A DNA stretch of 64,000 nt from Rhodospirillaceae bacterium (GTDB lineage: Bacteria; Pseudomonadota; Alphaproteobacteria; UBA6615), in contig JABJEK010000098.1 in assembly GCA_018702955.1 (NCBI GenBank), positions 38,393 to 102,392 on the forward strand. The letters are read 5' to 3'. Positions within the stretch are counted from its first letter, which is position 1, and every line of letters begins with the position of its first letter. Of the stretch, positions 52,768 through 61,341 are shown in pieces. Position numbers and translations under genes: made by a program. The notes under the pieces were generated by a model, which saw only the letters and a list, made by a program, of their open reading frames with translations, searched no databases and was not told the origin of the DNA.

Positions 52768-53970
52768 TTAACTCGCCGGTACCAGCGTCCGCGGCACGAG
52801 GATGTAATAGGCGCCACGGCTCTTCATGCGCCCGGCCTTGTCCAGCGCCGCACGGCCGGTCCCCCAATAGAAATCACCGCGCACCGCACCCCGGATCGCG
52901 TTGCCGGTATCCTGCGCGACCATCAGCCGCTGCAGGCGGCTATTTCCGTCAGGATGCTCGGCGTCCAGCCAGACCGGCACGTTCAAGGGGACATGCTTCG
53001 GGTCCACGGCCATGGATCGCTCGGCCGTCAGGGTGACCCCGGCCGCACCGGTCGGCCCGTCGCCATCGATCTCGCGGAAGAAAATAAACCGCCGGTTCAC
53101 CGCCAGCGTGTCGCGCATGATTTTCGGGTTCGCCTCGAGCCAGGCCCGGATGTCTTCCCAGCCCGCGCGTCCGGCGTCGAGCTTGCCGTTCTCGATCAGC
53201 CAGCGCCCGACCGACCCGTAATTATGGCCGTTATGCCCGGCGAAGCCGATCCGCGTGCGTGATCCGTCGGGCAGCGCCGCGATCCCCGAGCCCTGCACCT
53301 GGAGAATGAACACATCGAGGGTGTCGCGTGCCCAGAACAGGATTCTGGCGCTGTCGTTGATTGCCCCGGCCTCGATCTCGCCGCGCTGGCGGTATGGAAC
53401 GAGCCGGCCATTCTCGACCCGCCCGACGATGCTGTGGCCCTTCAGCTCGGGATCGAAGTCCTCCAGACGAACCGAAACATGGTCGCGCGGCAGCGCGTAG
53501 ATCGGCTCGTGATAGATCGGCGTGCGTTCGCGCGAGGCTTCGATGATCGGCTCGAAGTAACCAGTGAACAGGCCCGGGTCGTCGGCCTTGCCCCGCACCC
53601 GCAACGGCACGAGATTCGCCTCGATAAAACTGCGCAGGGCGCCGGAATCGCCCGCCGGCAGACCGTCGAGGCCGGCACAGACCGGCCGCCAATCCGCGAC
53701 GGTTCCGGCCACATTTCCTGTGGACGGTCCGATTTTCTTGACGTCGGGCTGGGGTGCCATGCGCGCGCAGGATCGCTGCCAGGCCGGTAGCGCCTCGGCC
53801 AACGCATCTGCATCCCAACCGGGAAGTTCATCGAAGGCGACGGGCGTATAGGAGGTGGCCGCCTCCGGCGCCGGCGTTTTCTCGATTTCGCAGGCGGCGA
53901 GCGCAATCATCCCGACAAGCAGCACATAGCGCGTGATTCGGGTTTTCGGGACATATCGCGCGGCAATCAC
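52768..53970 (-). CDS. mltA: Membrane-bound lytic murein transglycosylase A
   Basis: The 400-residue protein has a lipobox MIALAAC near residue 27, the MltA domain (LFTGYFEPIIEASRERTPIYHEPIY, GHSIVGRVENGRLVPYRQRGEIEAG, with the catalytic Asp in the following region) and the C-terminal 3D domain (LQRLMVAQDTGNAIRGAVRGDFYWG, containing the catalytic Asp). It cleaves peptidoglycan to 1,6-anhydromuropeptides. It follows tim44 by 11 bases, the standard Rhodospirillales neighbour pair. Confidence 0.95.
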   Translation of the reverse strand: MIAARYVPKTRITRYVLLVGMIALAACEIEKTPAPEAATSYTPVAFDELPGWDADALAEALPAWQRSCARMAPQPDVKKIGPSTGNVAGTVADWRPVCAGLDGLPAGDSGALRSFIEANLVPLRVRGKADDPGLFTGYFEPIIEASRERTPIYHEPIYALPRDHVSVRLEDFDPELKGHSIVGRVENGRLVPYRQRGEIEAGAINDSARILFWARDTLDVFILQVQGSGIAALPDGSRTRIGFAGHNGHNYGSVGRWLIENGKLDAGRAGWEDIRAWLEANPKIMRDTLAVNRRFIFFREIDGDGPTGAAGVTLTAERSMAVDPKHVPLNVPVWLDAEHPDGNSRLQRLMVAQDTGNAIRGAVRGDFYWGTGRAALDKAGRMKSRGAYYILVPRTLVPAS

Positions 53971-53981
53971 CGGCGTCTGGC

Positions 53982-54677
53982 TCAGTTCGGCGCTTCGGTA
54001 GCGACGAGCGTCCAGTTCGGATTGCGCGACCGGGTGTTGCGCGCAAAGGTCCAGATGTCGGTCACCGTCGAGACCTTGGTGGGGTCGCCCGACACCGGCT
54101 CGCCTGCCGCGTCACGCACCACCTCGATCTGTTCCGAGACGATCTTCGCGGTCACGAATGCCACGCGGCCGTCCATGGTCGCCTCGAGCACCTCGGCCTC
54201 GCGGATGCCGACGAGGGTCATTTCCATCGTCTCGCTGCGGGCCTCACGCTCGACGATGGCGCCGGCGAAATTCTCGTAGACCTCGTCGCTGAGCAGCGGC
54301 CGCAGGGTCTCGCGTTCGCCGCCGGCGAACGAGGTGACGATCATCTCGAAGGCCATGCGAACGCCTTCGATGAATTCGGTCACGGAAAAGGCGGAATCTG
54401 CCGCTTGAATGGCCTTCAGACCATCGGTGGCCGGCGTGCCGCTGGGTATGTCGGTGGGAATGTCGCTTTGCGCATCGTTTTGCCCGCTGCGATCGGGAAG
54501 GCTGACAACGGTCGAATCGTCGTTGGCTTCCTGCGGGTCGGGGCGCGCGCCATCGCGTCCGGCATAGGGATCATGGGGCGGGCGTTCGTTGCCGGTCCGC
54601 TTGCCCAATACGCTGCGCAGGCGAAACACCAGAAAGGCCGCCACCATTGCCAGAAGAATTATGTCTAAGAATGCCAC
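53982..54677 (-). CDS. Tim44/TimA-domain protein
   Basis: The 231-residue protein has one N-terminal transmembrane helix (FLDIILLAMVAAFLVFRLRSV), a polar linker, and a Tim44 domain at about residues 95-230 with FSVTEFIEGVRMAFEMIVTSF and WTFARNTRSRNPNWTLVAT. It is related to the C-terminal domain of mitochondrial Tim44 and to bacterial TimA; it is thought to act near membrane protein translocation. It is divergent from fxsA and precedes mltA. Confidence 0.9.
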   Translation of the reverse strand: MAFLDIILLAMVAAFLVFRLRSVLGKRTGNERPPHDPYAGRDGARPDPQEANDDSTVVSLPDRSGQNDAQSDIPTDIPSGTPATDGLKAIQAADSAFSVTEFIEGVRMAFEMIVTSFAGGERETLRPLLSDEVYENFAGAIVEREARSETMEMTLVGIREAEVLEATMDGRVAFVTAKIVSEQIEVVRDAAGEPVSGDPTKVSTVTDIWTFARNTRSRNPNWTLVATEAPN

Positions 54678-54892
54678 GCGCCGTCCGTTCCGCCGTCGGT
54701 TTCATTGATAGGCCGCCCCTGGAAGATCGCGAATATTTGCAAATGCGACCGGAAGCGGGTTGCTCGCCGTCTCAACCGTACCAACATTACGTTCTTGCTC
54801 CGCAGGATACCAGCGGCGGTTGCAAGGCCGGTCGCCCGACGGTGCGCTGTTTGGTATCCCCTAGATAGGGGCAACATGATGAAAGAACAAGA

Positions 54893-55435
54893 ATGCCCAT
54901 CCTGATTCTCGCCCTGTTCATCGGTATTCCGCTGATCGAGATCTATCTGTTCATCCAGGTCGGTGGCGCGATTGGCGTCTGGTCGACGATCGGTCTGGTC
55001 GTTCTCACCGCGTTCATCGGCACAGCACTCCTGCGTCAGCAAGGGCTGGCGACGCTGGCCCGCGCGCAGTCCGAGCTCGACCAACAGCATCTGCCGGTCC
55101 GCGAGCTGTTCGACGGTGTGTGTCTTCTGGTCGGCGGGCTGTTGCTTCTGACGCCGGGGTTCCTGACCGACGCGCTCGGTTTCGCGCTGCTGATTCCGCC
55201 GCTGCGTGCGATCCTTGGTCGCGGGGTCTGGGCGGCGCTCGCACGCTCGCGCAACGTTCATTTTTCCGTGTATGACAACCCCGGGAGCGACCATCAACGG
55301 CCCGGACAGCAACGGGGACCCGGGCCTGGTGGGCCGGTTCTGGACGGCGAGGAGTTCGGTGTGCGCCGGGACGAAGACGATAACGGTGACGATGGAGAGC
55401 CATCCGGTCCCACGCCGCGCATCGGCAAGGAATAA
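54893..55435 (+). CDS. FxsA family membrane protein
   Basis: The 180-residue protein has the FxsA pattern: ALFIGIPLIEIYLFIQVGGAIG, FIGTALLRQQGLATLARAQ and LVGGLLLLTPGFLTDALGFALLIPPLR. A Gly/Asp-rich C-terminal tail follows. FxsA of E. coli overcomes F-plasmid exclusion of phage T7 when overproduced, but the natural role is unknown. It is divergent from tim44 and followed by secB. Confidence 0.9.
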   Translation: MPILILALFIGIPLIEIYLFIQVGGAIGVWSTIGLVVLTAFIGTALLRQQGLATLARAQSELDQQHLPVRELFDGVCLLVGGLLLLTPGFLTDALGFALLIPPLRAILGRGVWAALARSRNVHFSVYDNPGSDHQRPGQQRGPGPGGPVLDGEEFGVRRDEDDNGDDGEPSGPTPRIGKE

Positions 55436-55530
55436 GCGGGCGCGGTTGTCGTGTGGCGCATGTCCGTGTTAGCCAATGCGCCGACTTCTCAGGCGCAGAC
55501 GCGCAACCATAAAAACGATACGGAAATGCC

Positions 55531-56103
55531 ATGAGCGACGAAAACGCAGCACAGCCGAATCCCGACGGCACGGACGCCGCCGGCGCGCCGATGATGATGG
55601 TCAACGCCCAGTATGTGAAGGATCTCTCGTTCGAGAACCCGAACGCACCGGCGTCGCTGAGCCAGCAGGGCGGCGAGCCGAACGTGCAGATCGCCATCGA
55701 CGTCAATGCCGACCAGATCGCGGACAAGTCGTTCGAAGTGTCCCTGACCCTGCGGGCCGAAGGCACGTCCGGCGAAGACGCGCTGTTTATCGTCGAAATC
55801 GTCTATGCGGGCATTTTCACCCTGGGCGAGGTGCCGGACGAATATGTCCCGCCGATGCTCTATATCGAAGCCCCCCGCCAGCTGTTCCCCTTCGCCCGCG
55901 CGATCATCGCTGATGCCGTGCGCGACGGTGGTTTCCCGCCGCTCCTGGTTCAGCCGATCGATTTCATGTCGATGTACCAGCAAAGGGTCGCGCAGGTTCA
56001 GGCCGATGCCGGTGAGGGTGGCGCGCCCGCGGCCGGTGACGACGCCGGTAACGGTGACGGCGGCAATGGTGAGGACAAGCAGAAGTTCGAGTTCGAACTC
56101 TAG
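55531..56103 (+). CDS. secB: Protein-export chaperone SecB
   Basis: The 190-residue protein has the SecB core NAQYVKDLSFENPNAPASL, YAGIFTL...VPPMLYIEAPRQLFPFARAII (split as YAGIFTLGEVPDEYVPPML and YIEAPRQLFPFARAII) and VRDGGFPPLLVQPIDFMSMY. It keeps preproteins unfolded for SecA. A Gly/Asp-rich, acidic C-terminal extension (about 160-190) is longer than usual. fxsA-secB is the standard alphaproteobacterial pair; the gene is convergent with dnaQ. Confidence 0.97.
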   Translation: MSDENAAQPNPDGTDAAGAPMMMVNAQYVKDLSFENPNAPASLSQQGGEPNVQIAIDVNADQIADKSFEVSLTLRAEGTSGEDALFIVEIVYAGIFTLGEVPDEYVPPMLYIEAPRQLFPFARAIIADAVRDGGFPPLLVQPIDFMSMYQQRVAQVQADAGEGGAPAAGDDAGNGDGGNGEDKQKFEFEL

Positions 56104-56137
56104 GCGTCTGCCTTCGGCGACCCCTTAGTCGTTGTCT

Positions 56138-56821
56138 CTAGTCATCGCCGGCCGACCAGATCGGCTCTTTCAGGCTCTCGACCAGTGTCGCGTGCGCGGC
56201 CAGCTCTTCGGCTGACGGCGCGTGCGGGCGCGCGGGCCGGGCCTGGCGCTGGACAATCGCCGGGCCGTCGGCGGGTTTCTTCTCGGCACCGGCCAGCGCC
56301 AGATCGGGCTGACGGCCGCCGCGCAGCTGCAGATACACTTCGGCCAGTAACTCCGCATCGAGCAGCGCGCCGTGCTTTTCACGCCGGGATAGATCGATCT
56401 CAAAACGCCGGCACAGCGCGTCGAGGCTGGCCTGGGCACCCGGAAAGGTCCGCCGCGCCAACGCCACCGTGTCGGTCGAGCGGTCCATGGGAAGAATGGG
56501 AAACCCGAGCAGCTTGAGTTCGGCGTTGAGGAATTTCATGTCGAAGCTGGCATTGTGGATGACCAGCTGCGCGTCCCCGATGAACTCAAGGAACTCGCCG
56601 ACGACCTCGGCGAAAACCGGCTTCTCGGCCAGAAACTCCTCGCTCAACCCATGCACATTGAACGCCTCGACCGGCATGTCGCGCTCGGGGTTTACGTAGA
56701 CATGATAGGTCTCGCCGGTCGGGATGTGATGGTGCGCCTCGACGCAGCCGATTTCCACGATCCGGTCGCCATTGGCCGGGTCGAGCCCGGTGGTTTCAGT
56801 ATCGAGAATGATTTCGCGCAA
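56138..56821 (-). CDS. dnaQ: DNA polymerase III epsilon subunit (3'-5' exonuclease)
   Basis: The 227-residue DEDDh exonuclease has the first acidic motif ILDTETTGLDPANGDRI, GDAQLVIHNASFDMKFLN (second motif) and the final HGALLDAELLAEVYLQL. It proofreads DNA replication. It is downstream of coaE with a 38-base gap on the minus strand, the last gene of a run leading away from the candidate origin. Confidence 0.97.
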   Translation of the reverse strand: MREIILDTETTGLDPANGDRIVEIGCVEAHHHIPTGETYHVYVNPERDMPVEAFNVHGLSEEFLAEKPVFAEVVGEFLEFIGDAQLVIHNASFDMKFLNAELKLLGFPILPMDRSTDTVALARRTFPGAQASLDALCRRFEIDLSRREKHGALLDAELLAEVYLQLRGGRQPDLALAGAEKKPADGPAIVQRQARPARPHAPSAEELAAHATLVESLKEPIWSAGDD

Positions 56822-56859
56822 CGCCTGAGCCCGTCCTGTCCTGGCCTGGATGGTGCCGG

Positions 56860-57477
56860 CTACTGGATGCCAGGACGGCCAGGCTGCGCGGCGGTTCGGA
56901 TCGCCATGACGATCCGTTTCAATCGACGGAAAGTATAGGCCTTGCCCAGGCCGGTCTCCACGACAAAGTCGGCGCGCTGTCGCTTCTCGCGGTCCGGCGT
57001 CTGGGAGGCGAGGATTCCTGCGAACCGGTCGGCGTCCATCCCGGGCCGGGCCATCACGCGCCGGCGTTGCAGCGCCGCCGGTGCGCTGACCACGATCACC
57101 CCGTCGACCCGGTCTTCGCCGCCGGTTTCATACAGCAGCGGAATATCGAGCACGACCAGCGGTGTTCGCTGCCGCCGGTGAAGTCGCAAAAAGGCGTCCG
57201 CTGCCGCCCGCACCCGGGGGTGGACGATCGCCTCGAGATCGCGCCGCGCCGCCCCATTGCCGAACACCGCCGCACCCAGCGCCTGGCGATCCACACCGTC
57301 ATCCGCAACAACGCCCGCGAAGCGCGCGGCGATGGCATCACGCATGGCCCGATCCCCCGCGAACAGCGCATGCACTGTCGCATCGGAATCATGCACCGGC
57401 ACGCCCATCGCCCGCAGCATGTTCGCGGCCGTGGACTTGCCCATGCCGATCGAGCCGGTGAGGCCGAGCACGATCAT
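56860..57477 (-). CDS. coaE: Dephospho-CoA kinase
   Basis: The 205-residue kinase has the P-loop GLTGSIGMGKSTAAN at its N-terminus and VLDIPLLYETGGED near residue 110, with RPGMDADRFAGILASQTPDREK near the lid. It phosphorylates the 3' hydroxyl of dephospho-CoA to give CoA. Its ATG overlaps the aroE stop by 4 bases. Confidence 0.96.
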   Translation of the reverse strand: MIVLGLTGSIGMGKSTAANMLRAMGVPVHDSDATVHALFAGDRAMRDAIAARFAGVVADDGVDRQALGAAVFGNGAARRDLEAIVHPRVRAAADAFLRLHRRQRTPLVVLDIPLLYETGGEDRVDGVIVVSAPAALQRRRVMARPGMDADRFAGILASQTPDREKRQRADFVVETGLGKAYTFRRLKRIVMAIRTAAQPGRPGIQ

Positions 57478-58343
57478 GAGGCGGCCTGCGCATCACGCGC
57501 CGCGAGAACGGCCGCCCGTAATTCCTCATCGACCACCGGATCGACACCGAACCAGGCGTGGAAGCCCGCCCGGGCCTGGTGCAACAGCATGCCCAACCCG
57601 TCGATGGCGATGTTTCCCCGGTCGCGCGCGGCGGCCAGCAGCTCGGTTTCCAGCGGGGCATAGACGATATCGTTGACCACAGCATCTCCTGGCAGGCGCG
57701 ATAAATCGAGCTCGAGCGGCGGCTGACCGGCCATCCCGAGCGTGCTGGTGTTGATCAGCAGGCCCGCATCCGCCAACACGGCCGCGGCGGTGTCCCAACC
57801 ATGCGCGCTGACGGTCACGCCGGATCCGCCGACCAGAACCGATAGCGCCTCGGCACGGGCGACCGTGCGGTTGACGATCCGGATGTCCGTCACGCCCGCA
57901 TCCGCGAGCCCCACCACGGCGGCGCGCGCGGCACCGCCCGCACCCAGAATCACCGCCGGGCGGCCGTCGAACCGCACCTCCAGCGCGGCGCCCGCGCCCG
58001 CGCGTATATTCTCGATCAGCCCGTAGGCATCGGTGTTGGTCGCCGACAGCGTGCCGTCATCGCCCACGATAATCGTGTTCACTGCACCAATCCGCCGCGC
58101 GGTGTCATCGATCGAATCCACGATATCGAGCGCGGCCTCCTTGTGGGGCACAGTCAGATTCACGCCCCGAAAGCCGTTTTCCGCGAGATTTCCGAGCGCG
58201 GCACGCAATTCATCCGGTTCGACCGGGATCGCCTCATAGCTGCCGGCAATCCCGTGGCGGGCAAGCCAATGGCCATGCAACACCGGCGACAGGGAGTGTG
58301 ATACCGGCCAACCCATGACGCCTGCTCTCAAAACGCCCGTCAT
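57474..58343 (-). CDS. aroE: Shikimate dehydrogenase (NADP-dependent)
   Basis: The 289-residue enzyme shows GWPVSHSLSPVLHGHWL (shikimate-binding Ser), GVNLTVPHKEAALD with the catalytic Lys, the Rossmann loop VILGAGGAARAAVVGLADAG and the C-terminal GLGMLLHQARAGFHAWFG. It reduces 3-dehydroshikimate in aromatic amino-acid synthesis. It overlaps maf upstream and coaE downstream by 4 bases each. Confidence 0.97.
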   Translation of the reverse strand: MTGVLRAGVMGWPVSHSLSPVLHGHWLARHGIAGSYEAIPVEPDELRAALGNLAENGFRGVNLTVPHKEAALDIVDSIDDTARRIGAVNTIIVGDDGTLSATNTDAYGLIENIRAGAGAALEVRFDGRPAVILGAGGAARAAVVGLADAGVTDIRIVNRTVARAEALSVLVGGSGVTVSAHGWDTAAAVLADAGLLINTSTLGMAGQPPLELDLSRLPGDAVVNDIVYAPLETELLAAARDRGNIAIDGLGMLLHQARAGFHAWFGVDPVVDEELRAAVLAARDAQAAS

Positions 58344-58984
58344 GTCATCACCACTTCTTCGTTTCGCAGGAATTCCAGCACCGGCAGCAGCGGCAGACCC
58401 AGAATATCGAAGAAATCGCCGTCGATCTCCGAAAACAAGTGCGGCCCCATGCCCTCCATCTCGTAGGCGCCAACCGACCGGCAGGCCGCCTCGCCAACGA
58501 TTTCCACATAGCGCTCGATGAAGGCATCCGTAAGTGTACGCATACGCAATGTGGCGCTGGAATTATGGTGCCAGATCACTTCGCCGCCGCGCACGGCACA
58601 GACCGCCGCATGCAGCGTGTGAGCCCTGCCGCGCAGGCGATTCAGGTGTCCGCGTACACCTTCAAGCCCGTCGGGCTTCTCGAACAGTTCGCCCTCGCAC
58701 GACAGGACCTGATCGGCACCGAGGACAATCATATCCGCCGCCACATCTGTCGCCACATGCTGTGCCTTGAGCTCGGCGAGGACTTCGGCGATAGAGCCAT
58801 GGGTCGCGCCTTCCGCCAGGAGCCGGTCGCGCACGTCACCCTCATCGATATCGGCCGGGATAATATCGTGGGGCACACCCGCCGCTGTCAGAAGCCGCGT
58901 TCGGACCGCGCTGGCGGACGCCAGCACGACGCTCACCCCGCCGGATATCGCCACCGAACCGGGTTCGTCAACCCGCGGCATCAT
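58340..58984 (-). CDS. Maf family nucleoside triphosphate pyrophosphatase
   Basis: The 214-residue protein has the Maf signature SVVLASASAVRTRLLTAAG, ADMIVLGADQVLSCEGELFEKP and the C-terminal SVGAYEMEGMGPHLFSEIDGDFFDILGLPLLPVLE. Maf proteins hydrolyse modified nucleotides to restrict replication and division errors. GAAGGA lies immediately before ATG at 58984 and a second ATG (58981); it overlaps the ppsR-like stop. It is one of a run of overlapping genes with aroE and coaE. Confidence 0.95.
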   Translation of the reverse strand: MMPRVDEPGSVAISGGVSVVLASASAVRTRLLTAAGVPHDIIPADIDEGDVRDRLLAEGATHGSIAEVLAELKAQHVATDVAADMIVLGADQVLSCEGELFEKPDGLEGVRGHLNRLRGRAHTLHAAVCAVRGGEVIWHHNSSATLRMRTLTDAFIERYVEIVGEAACRSVGAYEMEGMGPHLFSEIDGDFFDILGLPLLPVLEFLRNEEVVMT

Positions 58985-59849
58985 CTTCCTTCGGGGGAGG
59001 GTTTTCGGCCTCTTCCAGCCGGCGGTTGTAAACGGTCATGATCGCGGCGGAGGTTTCCTCGATCGAGCGCCGGGTCACGTCGATGACCGGCCAGTTGTTG
59101 CGGGCGAAGTAACGCCGCGCCTGGGTGATTTCCGCACGAACCACTTCGGGATCCACATAATCGGTCTCCTGGTGCTCGTGCAGGGACGTGAGCCGTGCCC
59201 GGCGCAGCTCAACCAGGCGTTTGGGGTCGTTGGTCAGCCCGATCACCAGCGGATGGGTCAGATGCTCGAGGCTTTCGGGCAACGGCACGCCCGGCACATA
59301 AGGCACGTTCGCGGCCTTGATCCCCCGGTTGGCAAGATACAGGCAGGTCGGCGTCTTCGAGGTCCGCGACACGCCTACCAGCACGATATCGGAGCCGTTG
59401 AGCTCTTCCGTGCGCTGCCCGTCATCATGGGTCAGCGACCAGTCCATCGCCTCGATCCGGGCGAAATAGGCCTCGTCGAGTTCATGCTGTCCGCCGATCC
59501 GGTGGGTCGGCTGCTGGCCAAGATAATTGCCGACCGCGGCAATCACCGGGTCGAGCACGGAGATGCAAGGCACCTTGCGTAGCCGGCAGCCCCGAATCAG
59601 CTGCTCGCACAGATTATCGTTCACCAGGGTGAAGATCACCGGGCCGGGGTTCTCGTGGATTTCCTCGAGCACCAACTCCATCGCCTTGGGGGTGCGCGCC
59701 ATCGGCCAGAAATGCTCGACCGACGGCGTGTCGGAAAACTGCGCCAGGCAGGCGCGCGAGACGGACCGAATGGTCTCACCGGTGGAGTCCGATACGAGGT
59801 GTAAATGAAAGACGTCGTCTGTCTCGGCTGATTTTTCGGTTTCGGCCAT
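58968..59849 (-). CDS. ppsR: Pyruvate, phosphate dikinase / PEP synthetase regulatory protein (DUF299)
   Basis: The protein is 293 residues. It shows FHLHLVSDSTGETIRSVSRA at the N-terminus and the P-loop-like VLVGVSRTSKTPTCLYLANRG near residue 165, as in the bifunctional kinase/pyrophosphorylase that modifies PEP synthetase or PPDK. The start is uncertain: ATG at 59849 is used, with ATG at 59861 and TTG at 59888 as alternatives. In the alphaproteobacterial origin region its homologue (RP001 in Rickettsia) stands beside hemE, as here. Confidence 0.92.
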   Translation of the reverse strand: MAETEKSAETDDVFHLHLVSDSTGETIRSVSRACLAQFSDTPSVEHFWPMARTPKAMELVLEEIHENPGPVIFTLVNDNLCEQLIRGCRLRKVPCISVLDPVIAAVGNYLGQQPTHRIGGQHELDEAYFARIEAMDWSLTHDDGQRTEELNGSDIVLVGVSRTSKTPTCLYLANRGIKAANVPYVPGVPLPESLEHLTHPLVIGLTNDPKRLVELRRARLTSLHEHQETDYVDPEVVRAEITQARRYFARNNWPVIDVTRRSIEETSAAIMTVYNRRLEEAENPPPKEDDAAG

Positions 59850-60303
59850 CTGCGGCACCATTTCGGCTGGGAGCGAATGCAATGACAACGGGGATAAGTC
59901 GCAACTTCGCGCGGCTCAAAATATTTGTTCAACCTTATGCCGTTCGTACACCCCCCTGTCATCCCACGGCGGACAAAGTTTCCAACAGCGGGTATGCATC
60001 CGTTCGCACGAACATTCATCCATTCGCACAGCGCGGGTGATCCACATGCGGTCCCGACACGAATATATTCTAGATCAACGCTCTAGGAGATTTGCGAACA
60101 GCCCGACCCATCGGTCATGCACATTGTAGGGCCGCACTGTACGAATTTGTGGGCAACGAATTATCCCTCGGATTCACCGCACATCTACAACTACATTTCA
60201 CTTTTCACTACGTTCAATTACTTATTTTTAGGATGCGCAAGGATAACCGGATCGGCATAGTCGGCGCTCATTCAACCCAGCCCAAACGTCAGTTTTCAAA
60301 ACC
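59850..60303. other. Candidate chromosomal replication origin (oriC)
   Basis: This is the 454-base gap between ppsR and hemE, both transcribed outward from it. It contains TGATCCACA (60038-60046), differing by one base from the consensus DnaA box TTATCCACA and of the type called G-box in Caulobacter. Weaker variants lie at 59889-59897 (minus), 60148-60156 (minus, TGTGGGCAA) and 60161-60169. A direct repeat ATCC(G/A)TTCGCAC (59998-60009 and 60018-60029) lies 20 bases apart. An AT-rich block at 60181-60233 could be the unwinding element. A GANTC site (GATTC at 60171-60175) is also present. Confidence 0.65.
60038..60046 (+). promoter_or_regulatory. Best DnaA-box candidate in the origin region (TGATCCACA)
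   Basis: Eight of nine bases agree with the consensus TTATCCACA; the second base is G instead of T, the form of the weak G-boxes described in Caulobacter oriC. Sequence match only. Confidence 0.5.
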
Positions 60304-61341
60304 GTGTCCAACCTGTTTCTCGATGCCCTTTCCGGTCAGATCTGTCCCCGGCCACCGTTCTGGTTCATGCGCCAGGCCGGTCGATATCTCCCGGAATACC
60401 GGGAAATCCGGGCCCAGGCCGACGGATTTCTGGATCTCTGCTACACCCCGGATCGGGCGGCTCGGGTCACGCTGCAGCCCATCGAACGATTCCGGCCCGA
60501 CGCCGCGATATTGTTTTCCGATATTCTGGTCATCCCCGACGCGATCGGCCAGGAGGTCGGCTTCGTCGAGGGAACCGGCCCCGTCCTCACCCCGGTGACG
60601 AGCGGTGCCGATCTGGCGAAATTCGATCCCGGTAAAACACTCGATCATCTGGCACCGGTTTTCGAAACCGTCTCGCGGGTCCGCGCGGAATTGCCCGACG
60701 ATGTGGCGTTGATCGGGTTCGCCGGCGCGCCCTGGACGGTTGCCACCTACATGGTCGAGGGCGGCTCCAGCCGGGACTTCAACGCGATCAAAAGCTGGGC
60801 GGTTCGTGAACGCGCCGACTTCGCCGCCATGATGGATATTCTGGTGGCGTCGACCACGGATTACCTGGTCGCCCAGGTCGAGGCGGGCGCCCAGGCGCTG
60901 CAGCTGTTCGACACCTGGGCCGGGGCCGTGCCGGCAAATGACTTCGACGACTGGGTAATCTCGCCGACCGCGCGCATCGTCGCCGGGGTGAAGGCGCGCC
61001 AGCCCGATGTCCCGATCATCGGTTTTGCCCGCGGCATCGGAGACCGCCTGGAGGGGTATATCCGTGGCACGGGTGTCGATGCCGTCGGGCTCGATGCCTC
61101 CATGACCGCCACCGAGGCGGCCGCGAAAATACAGCCGATCTGTCCCGTGCAGGGAAATCTCGACCCGGCCTATCTGATGGTCGGCGGCGAGGAGATGGAA
61201 CGCGCAGCCCGGGAGATTCTCGATGGTCTCGGCAAGGGTCCGTTCGTGTTCAACCTGGCCCACGGCATCCACAAGGACACGCCTTTCTCCCATGTCGAAC
61301 GACTCGCGGAAATCGTCCGCGAATGGTCGCCAAACTCATGA
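60304..61341 (+). CDS. hemE: Uroporphyrinogen decarboxylase
   Basis: The 345-residue enzyme has PPFWFMRQAGRYLPEYREIRA, FSDILVIPDAIGQEV, FAGAPWTVATYMVEG and the C-terminal VFNLAHGIHKDTP. It converts uroporphyrinogen III to coproporphyrinogen III. The GTG at 60304 gives the family N-terminus. It leads the hemE-hemH-hemJ-rho run and flanks the candidate origin, as in Caulobacter and Rickettsia. Confidence 0.97.
   Translation: MSNLFLDALSGQICPRPPFWFMRQAGRYLPEYREIRAQADGFLDLCYTPDRAARVTLQPIERFRPDAAILFSDILVIPDAIGQEVGFVEGTGPVLTPVTSGADLAKFDPGKTLDHLAPVFETVSRVRAELPDDVALIGFAGAPWTVATYMVEGGSSRDFNAIKSWAVRERADFAAMMDILVASTTDYLVAQVEAGAQALQLFDTWAGAVPANDFDDWVISPTARIVAGVKARQPDVPIIGFARGIGDRLEGYIRGTGVDAVGLDASMTATEAAAKIQPICPVQGNLDPAYLMVGGEEMERAAREILDGLGKGPFVFNLAHGIHKDTPFSHVERLAEIVREWSPNS

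Noticed and set aside
60092..60598. 168-residue plus-strand frame over the origin and hemE 5' end
   Set aside because: It covers the intergenic candidate origin and reads hemE out of frame; hemE itself is certain.
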